Positions 59,853 to 64,000 of a stretch of 64,000 nt of DNA are shown here, in pieces. Origin of the DNA: Neoroseomonas alkaliterrae (GTDB taxonomy: Bacteria > Pseudomonadota > Alphaproteobacteria > Acetobacterales > Acetobacteraceae); the NCBI RefSeq assembly GCF_014199195.1, contig NZ_JACIJE010000014.1:1-64000 (forward strand), read 5' to 3'. Numbering within the stretch: position 1 is the first letter of the stretch; every line of letters starts with the position of its first letter. The position numbers and the translations under genes are program-made. The notes under the pieces were generated by a model. That model was given only the letters and a program-made list of their open reading frames with translations. It was not told the DNA's origin and ran no database searches.

Positions 59853-60968
59853 TCACGCCGGATCGAGGCGCAGCACCGCGCCCTGCGGCGAATCCGTCAG
59901 CAGGTAGACGCGCCCGTCCGGCCCGACCAGCACATGGCGCATCCGCGCGAGGCCGGTCAGCAGCCGTTCCTCCCCGGTCACGCGGTCGCCCTCGGTCGAG
60001 AGCCGCACCAGCCCCGGCGTGTTGAGCGCGGCGACGAAGAGGCTCCCGCGCCAGCCCGGGAAGGCCGCGCCGTCGTAGAAGGCGATGCCCGAGGGGCTGA
60101 CCGAGGGCACCCAGACATGGATCGGGTCCGTCATCCCGGGCGCCGAGGTCTCGCGCGAGATGCGCGGGCCCCAGTATTCCCGCCCGTGGCTGACCACCGG
60201 CCAGCCGTAGTTCGCGCCGCGCTGGATGATGTTGATCTCGTCGCCGCCGCGCGGCCCGAACTCGGCTTCCCACAGCGAGCCCGTCCAGGGATTGACCGCA
60301 AGCCCCTGCGGGTGGCGGTGGCCGTAGGACCAGATCTCGGGCCGCGCGCCCGGCCGCCCGACGAAGGGGTTGTCGGGCGGCACCCGCCCTTCCCGCGTCA
60401 GGCGGATGATCTTGCCGGCGAGATCGTCGAGCCGCTGCGCGCGCTCGCGCTGGTTGCGCTCGCCCGTCGAGAGGTAGAGGTGCCCGTCGCGCCCGAACAC
60501 GATGCGGCAGCCGAAATGCAGCCGCCCCGAGGCCTGCGCCGGCGTGGCGTCGAGCAGCCGCCGCACGCCGGAGAGCCCATCATGGGTTGGCGCGAGCCGC
60601 GCGGCGATCAGCCGTGTCAGCGCCCCGCCCTCCACCGCCGCCGCCTGGCAGAGGAAGACCTCCCGCGTGCGGGCGAAATCGGGCGCGAGCGCGATGTCGA
60701 GCAGCCCGCCCTGGCCCGCCGCCTCGACCTGCGGCACGCCGGAAAGCGGGGCGGAGACGCGGCCATCGGGCGTGATGCGCCTCAGACGCCCCGGGCGTTC
60801 GGTCACCAGCAGCGACCCGTCGGGCAGGAAGGCCGCACTCCAGGGATGCTCGAGGCCGGTGGCGAAGGTGGTGACGCGGAAGGTCGCGCGCTCGGAGACG
60901 ACGGGCGCCTCCTGCGCGGCGGCCGGGCCGGCGAGGAGGGCGAGGGCGAGAAGGGCGCGGCGCTGCAT
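59853..60968 (-). CDS. PQQ-dependent sugar dehydrogenase (YliI/sorbosone dehydrogenase type)
   Basis: A 371-aa periplasmic beta-propeller. A signal peptide (about 1-18, ending PAAAQ) leads to FATGLEHPWSAAFLPDGSLL, RLHFGCRIVFGRDGHLYLST, SYGHRHPQGLAVNPWTG and AEFGPRGGDEINII, all typical of soluble aldose dehydrogenases. It oxidises sugars with PQQ and passes electrons to the respiratory chain. The start at 60968 gives a clean signal peptide. It converges on the ABC transporter gene. Confidence 0.88.
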   Translation of the reverse strand: MQRRALLALALLAGPAAAQEAPVVSERATFRVTTFATGLEHPWSAAFLPDGSLLVTERPGRLRRITPDGRVSAPLSGVPQVEAAGQGGLLDIALAPDFARTREVFLCQAAAVEGGALTRLIAARLAPTHDGLSGVRRLLDATPAQASGRLHFGCRIVFGRDGHLYLSTGERNQRERAQRLDDLAGKIIRLTREGRVPPDNPFVGRPGARPEIWSYGHRHPQGLAVNPWTGSLWEAEFGPRGGDEINIIQRGANYGWPVVSHGREYWGPRISRETSAPGMTDPIHVWVPSVSPSGIAFYDGAAFPGWRGSLFVAALNTPGLVRLSTEGDRVTGEERLLTGLARMRHVLVGPDGRVYLLTDSPQGAVLRLDPA

Positions 60969-61065
60969 GAGGGGCAGGTGGTCCCGCCGCGCCGCGCCTG
61001 CAACCGGCCCGGCTTTGCAGCGCCGCCAGCCCGGTGCAGGCTTGGCGCAAACGGAGGGAACGCGC

Positions 61066-61899
61066 ATGCAGGACAACACCCGCTTCGAGGGCCGTGTCGC
61101 CATCGTCACCGGCGCGGGCTCGCGCGACCCGGGGGCGGGCGCGACCACGGTCGGCAATGGCCGGGCCATCGCCACGCTGCTCGCCCGCCGCGGCGCGCGC
61201 GTGATGCTGCTCGACATCGAGCGCGAATGGCTGCGCGGCACCGAGGCGATGATCCGCGAGGAGGGCGGCACCTGCGCCGCCGCCGTCTGCGACGTGGCGA
61301 AGGATGCCGATTGCGCCGCCGCCGTCGCCGCGGCGGTGCGCGCGTTCGGCCGCGTGGACATCCTGGTGAACAATGTCGGCATCAGCGGCCCGCCCGGCGA
61401 TGCCACCACCGTGGACCCCGAGGCCTGGGACCACGGCATGCAGGTGAACGTGAAGTCCGTGATGCTGATGGCAAGGCACGCGGTGCCGGAGATGCGCCGG
61501 CAGGGCGCGGGCGCGATCGTCAACCTCGCCTCCATCGCGGGGCTGATGGGCGGGCATCCGGGCCTGCTCTACGCCACCACCAAGGGCGCGATCGTGCAGA
61601 TGACGCGCGCCATGGCCGCGCATCACGGCGGCGACCTGATCCGCGTGAACGCGGTCGCGCCGGGCTATGTCTACACGCCGATGGTCGCCTCGCGCGGCAT
61701 GAGCGAGGAGCTGCGCCAGCAGCGCGCCACGGCGGGGCTGCTCAAGGTGGAGGGCACGGCCTGGGACGTGGCCGAGGCGGTCTGCTTCCTCGCCTCGCCC
61801 GCCGCGCGCTGGATCACGGGCGTGACGCTGCCGGTGGATGCCGGGCGGTCGGCCGGCAATGTCGGCGCGACGCCGCAGCCCCTCGGCCTCGCGCGATAG
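61066..61899 (+). CDS. Classical SDR-family oxidoreductase
   Basis: A 277-aa Rossmann enzyme. TGAGSRDPGAG forms the cofactor loop, longer than the usual TGxxxGxG; NNVGISGP, the Ser in NLASIAG and the active-site Tyr-Lys in YATTKGA are intact. FabG-like; substrate unknown. GGAGGG lies before the ATG at 61066. Confidence 0.85.
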   Translation: MQDNTRFEGRVAIVTGAGSRDPGAGATTVGNGRAIATLLARRGARVMLLDIEREWLRGTEAMIREEGGTCAAAVCDVAKDADCAAAVAAAVRAFGRVDILVNNVGISGPPGDATTVDPEAWDHGMQVNVKSVMLMARHAVPEMRRQGAGAIVNLASIAGLMGGHPGLLYATTKGAIVQMTRAMAAHHGGDLIRVNAVAPGYVYTPMVASRGMSEELRQQRATAGLLKVEGTAWDVAEAVCFLASPAARWITGVTLPVDAGRSAGNVGATPQPLGLAR

Positions 61900-61906
61900 G
61901 CGGCTG

Positions 61907-62602
61907 CTACGGCGCCACCTCGCCGATCGCGGGCTTCGGCGCTTGCCCCGCTTCGAGCTGGCGGAAGGGGCCGCGCAGGCTCTCGGCCGCCTGCAGCGTT
62001 CCCCAGCCGAAGTGGAAATACCAGCCATGCAGGGCGAGCCGCCCGTCATGCACGCGCTCGGTGACGAAGGGGTAGGTCATCAGGTTGCGCAGGCTGGCGA
62101 GCACGGTCGCCTGCTCGGCGCGGCGGGCGACCAGCAGGCGCTCCGCCTCGGTCACCAGGCCTTCCACCTCCTCGCGCACCTCGCGCATGATCTCGACCCA
62201 GTCGGCCACGTAGGTGAAGCCGCGCGCCGCCGCGTCGTGGTCCACGAGGCAGCGCACGCCGGCGCAGAAGGAATGGCCGAGCACGACGATGTGCCGCACG
62301 CCGAGCCCGATGACGCCGAACTCGATGGCCGAGGCGGTGCCGTGCGGTTGGCCGTCATGGACATGGGGCGGCACGATCGCGGCCACGTTGCGGATGACGA
62401 AGAGATCGCCCGGCTCGGCGCCGCAGATGATGGCCGGGTCGGTGCGGCTGTCCGAGCAGGCGATGACCAGCACCTCGGGCGCCTGCCGTTCCAGCAGGCG
62501 GGCGAAGAGTTCGGGGTCGGCGTCGAAATGCAGCCCGCGGAAACGGTCGAAGCCGTCCGTCAGGCGCTGCAGCGCGCCGCCCCGGGGCCGGTCGAGGGGC
62601 AT
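61907..62602 (-). CDS. Beta-class carbonic anhydrase
   Basis: A 231-aa zinc enzyme that interconverts CO2 and bicarbonate. Zinc ligands are Cys49 (ACSDSR), His110 and Cys113 (GHSFCAG); the Asp51-Arg53 dyad is present. It converges on the SDR gene with a 7-base gap and lies divergent from mmcB. Confidence 0.93.
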   Translation of the reverse strand: MPLDRPRGGALQRLTDGFDRFRGLHFDADPELFARLLERQAPEVLVIACSDSRTDPAIICGAEPGDLFVIRNVAAIVPPHVHDGQPHGTASAIEFGVIGLGVRHIVVLGHSFCAGVRCLVDHDAAARGFTYVADWVEIMREVREEVEGLVTEAERLLVARRAEQATVLASLRNLMTYPFVTERVHDGRLALHGWYFHFGWGTLQAAESLRGPFRQLEAGQAPKPAIGEVAP

Positions 62603-62707
62603 GGATGCGGCCTCCGGGATGCCGCCGCGGGGGCGGTGGGTTCGCTGCCGGTGTCCTCCGGACGCGCCGGCGGCGCAAGGGGGTGCCGCTGCGGCTTGCG
62701 CGGGCGC

Positions 62708-62722
62708 GAACGAAGTCGGAAC
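62708..62722. promoter_or_regulatory. LexA-type SOS box upstream of mmcB
   Basis: GAAC-GAAGTCG-GAAC (complement GTTC-N7-GTTC) ends 8 bases before the mmcB ATG. mmcB is a LexA-controlled gene in Caulobacter as I recall, so the site fits its gene. Confidence 0.75.
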
Positions 62723-62730
62723 ATCGGGGA

Positions 62731-63201
62731 ATGGAGGCCGCTTCCGCTGCTGCCCGCACCCTTGCCGTCACGCGCGCCGCCGCGCGCTTCTGCGCCCTGC
62801 GCGGCTGGGCGCCGGTGACCGAGATGCCGCTGCCCGACGGGCGGCGCGCCGACATCCTCGCGCTGACCGCGGCGGGGGATTTCGCCATGATCGAGGTGAA
62901 GTCCTGCGCGCGCGACTTCCTCTCCGACGCCAAGTGGCCGGAATACCGCGCCTGGTGCGACCGGCTCTATTTCGCGGTGGACCTCGACTTCCCGCAGGCC
63001 CTCATCCCGCAGGATGTCGGCCTGGTGGTGGCCGAGGCGCGCGAAGCGGCGCTGCTGCGCGAGGCGCCCGAACACCGCCTCGCCCCCGCACGGCGGCGGG
63101 CGCTGACGCAGCGCCTGGCAATGCTCGCCGCGGGCCGCCTCGCCACGCTCGCGGATCCGGCGGGGGCGGCGGAGATCCGCGCCGCCCTGCGCCTGGAATA
63201 G
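62731..63201 (+). CDS. mmcB: MmcB-family DNA repair protein
   Basis: A 156-aa protein of a PD-(D/E)XK-like fold: PLPDGRRADILAL followed by FAMIEVKSCARDFLSD, with Asp, Glu and Lys placed as in nuclease active sites. MmcB gives mitomycin C resistance in Caulobacter. The ATG at 62731 is preceded by CGGGGA and a LexA box, so it should be induced by DNA damage. The uvrB end nearby makes a local repair pair. Confidence 0.88.
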   Translation: MEAASAAARTLAVTRAAARFCALRGWAPVTEMPLPDGRRADILALTAAGDFAMIEVKSCARDFLSDAKWPEYRAWCDRLYFAVDLDFPQALIPQDVGLVVAEAREAALLREAPEHRLAPARRRALTQRLAMLAAGRLATLADPAGAAEIRAALRLE

Positions 63202-63244
63202 CGCGGGAGCAGGCGCGGCCCTCCGCCGCGCCCCTCCGCCAGCA

Positions 63245-63487
63245 TCAATAGTAGTAGTAGCCGCGGCGCTGGCGCGGCGCGGTGAGCGCCCCGACCGCCG
63301 CGCCGCCCGCGCCGCCGATCGCCGCGCCCGCGAGCGGCGAGCCGCCGGTCAGCGCCGCGATGCCGGCGCCGCCGGCCGCGCCGATGCCGCCGCCGATCAG
63401 CGCGCGCTGGCCGACCGGGTCGGCGCAGGCCGAAAGCCCCAGGACGAGCGTCGCGGCGGCGAGGATGCGGATGCGATGGGACAGCAT
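63245..63487 (-). CDS. Small glycine-zipper lipoprotein
   Basis: An 80-aa protein. A signal peptide with lipobox LGLSACAD (Cys about 20) is followed by a Gly/Ala-rich glycine-zipper segment (IGGGIGAAGGAGIAALTGG, then GAAIGGAGGAAVGALT) and a tail ending in four tyrosines. It resembles small outer-membrane lipoproteins of unknown role. GGAGG lies 7 bases before the ATG at 63487. Confidence 0.8.
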   Translation of the reverse strand: MLSHRIRILAAATLVLGLSACADPVGQRALIGGGIGAAGGAGIAALTGGSPLAGAAIGGAGGAAVGALTAPRQRRGYYYY

Positions 63488-63591
63488 GTTGTGCCTCCTG
63501 CGGTGGTGTCGCGAGCCCCACCACAATCGCCGCGTGTGGCGACGATCGGGCGGAACCGGGGCGGGAATCGCCCCTCGCGGACACGAACGCG

Positions 63592-64000
63592 TCAGGGGCC
63601 TTTCCGCTTCCGCCCGCCCCTGCCCTTTTTCGGCTCGTAGCCGCCGCCGCCGGGGCCGAGCGGCTTCGGCGCCCAGTCGGCCTTCGGCGTGGCCTCGCGC
63701 AGCGACCGCCCGGCGAGGTTGGGCTCGAGGCCGAGGTCGAGCGCCTCGAGGCGCTTGATCTCGTCGCGCAGCCGCGCCGCGGTCTCGAACTCCAGTTCCG
63801 CCGCGGCGGCTCGCATCCGGCGTTCCAGTTCGGCGATGCTCGCGCGCAGATCCTTGCCGACGAAGTGGCTCTCCTCCTCGCCCGCCACAGCCTCGACCGT
63901 GACGTAATCGCCCTGCGTCACATCCTTCAGCACATCGGCGATCTCGCGGCGGATGGTGGTGGGCGTGATGCCGTGCTCGGCGTTCCAGGCCTGCTGCTTG
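63592..64000 (-). CDS. uvrB: UvrABC system protein B, C-terminal part (cut by window edge)
   Basis: The C-terminal 135 residues of UvrB, read in from the right edge. HGITPTTIRREIADVL is a typical UvrB segment, followed by a UVR motif (ELERRMRAAAAELEFETAAR) that binds UvrC, then a basic Gly-rich tail. UvrB is the damage-verifying helicase of nucleotide excision repair. Most of the gene and its promoter lie outside the window. Confidence 0.92.
   Translation of the reverse strand, partial: KQQAWNAEHGITPTTIRREIADVLKDVTQGDYVTVEAVAGEEESHFVGKDLRASIAELERRMRAAAAELEFETAARLRDEIKRLEALDLGLEPNLAGRSLREATPKADWAPKPLGPGGGGYEPKKGRGGRKRKGP

Overview
The window is from a very GC-rich alphaproteobacterium, most likely an Acetobacteraceae/Roseomonas-like member of the Rhodospirillales. 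The evidence is the protein style, the hisZ-purA pair, the ruvCAB-ybgC-tolQRAB-pal-cpoB-tilS-ftsH-folP-glmM order, the zapA-6S RNA-ygfA order and two GTTC-N7-GTTC (alphaproteobacterial LexA) boxes. No rRNA, tRNA or CRISPR array was seen. The family placement is inferred from gene content only.

Left end (1-9.4 kb) is an accessory defence island. The tail of an OmpA-type gene and a decayed IS3-type transposase end border a complete minus-strand operon zorA-zorB-zorC-zorD, a type I Zorya anti-phage system: a MotA/MotB-like membrane motor, an EH-signature protein and a SNF2-family helicase. zorB-zorC and zorC-zorD are coupled by 4-base ATGA overlaps. Divergent from zorA, across 84 AT-rich bases, lies an unrecognised 357-aa coiled-coil gene (8048-9121). 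It is the best candidate here for something undescribed.

The core begins after the island. 9.4-13 kb holds uup, a PsiE-like gene and an HtrA protease. 13-24 kb holds purA-hisZ, speE, serC-serA, a DUF1217 gene, thiD, glmM and folP. 24-36 kb is a nearly unbroken minus-strand envelope and repair block: yebC, ruvC, ruvAB, ybgC, tolQRAB, pal, cpoB, tilS and ftsH. Mosaic palindromic repeats sit between thiD and glmM, upstream of folP and between ruvC and ruvA.

36-50 kb is more mixed. It has a CPA2 antiporter with a Usp protein behind an FNR-like box, a PPOX flavoprotein, an SDR lacking its tyrosine, a TctCBA transporter, a YmdB-type phosphoesterase, 5-formyl-THF cyclo-ligase, 6S RNA, zapA, class I aldolase, a VOC pseudogene, thiE, an FkbM methyltransferase and a TauD dioxygenase.

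50-64 kb holds a D,D-carboxypeptidase, a phasin with TGC-N3-GCA operators, clpS-clpA, a DUF6111 gene with the CCA-adding enzyme, an MsbA-like ABC transporter, a PQQ-type sugar dehydrogenase, an SDR, carbonic anhydrase, mmcB behind an SOS box, a glycine-zipper lipoprotein and the 3' end of uvrB, cut by the window edge.
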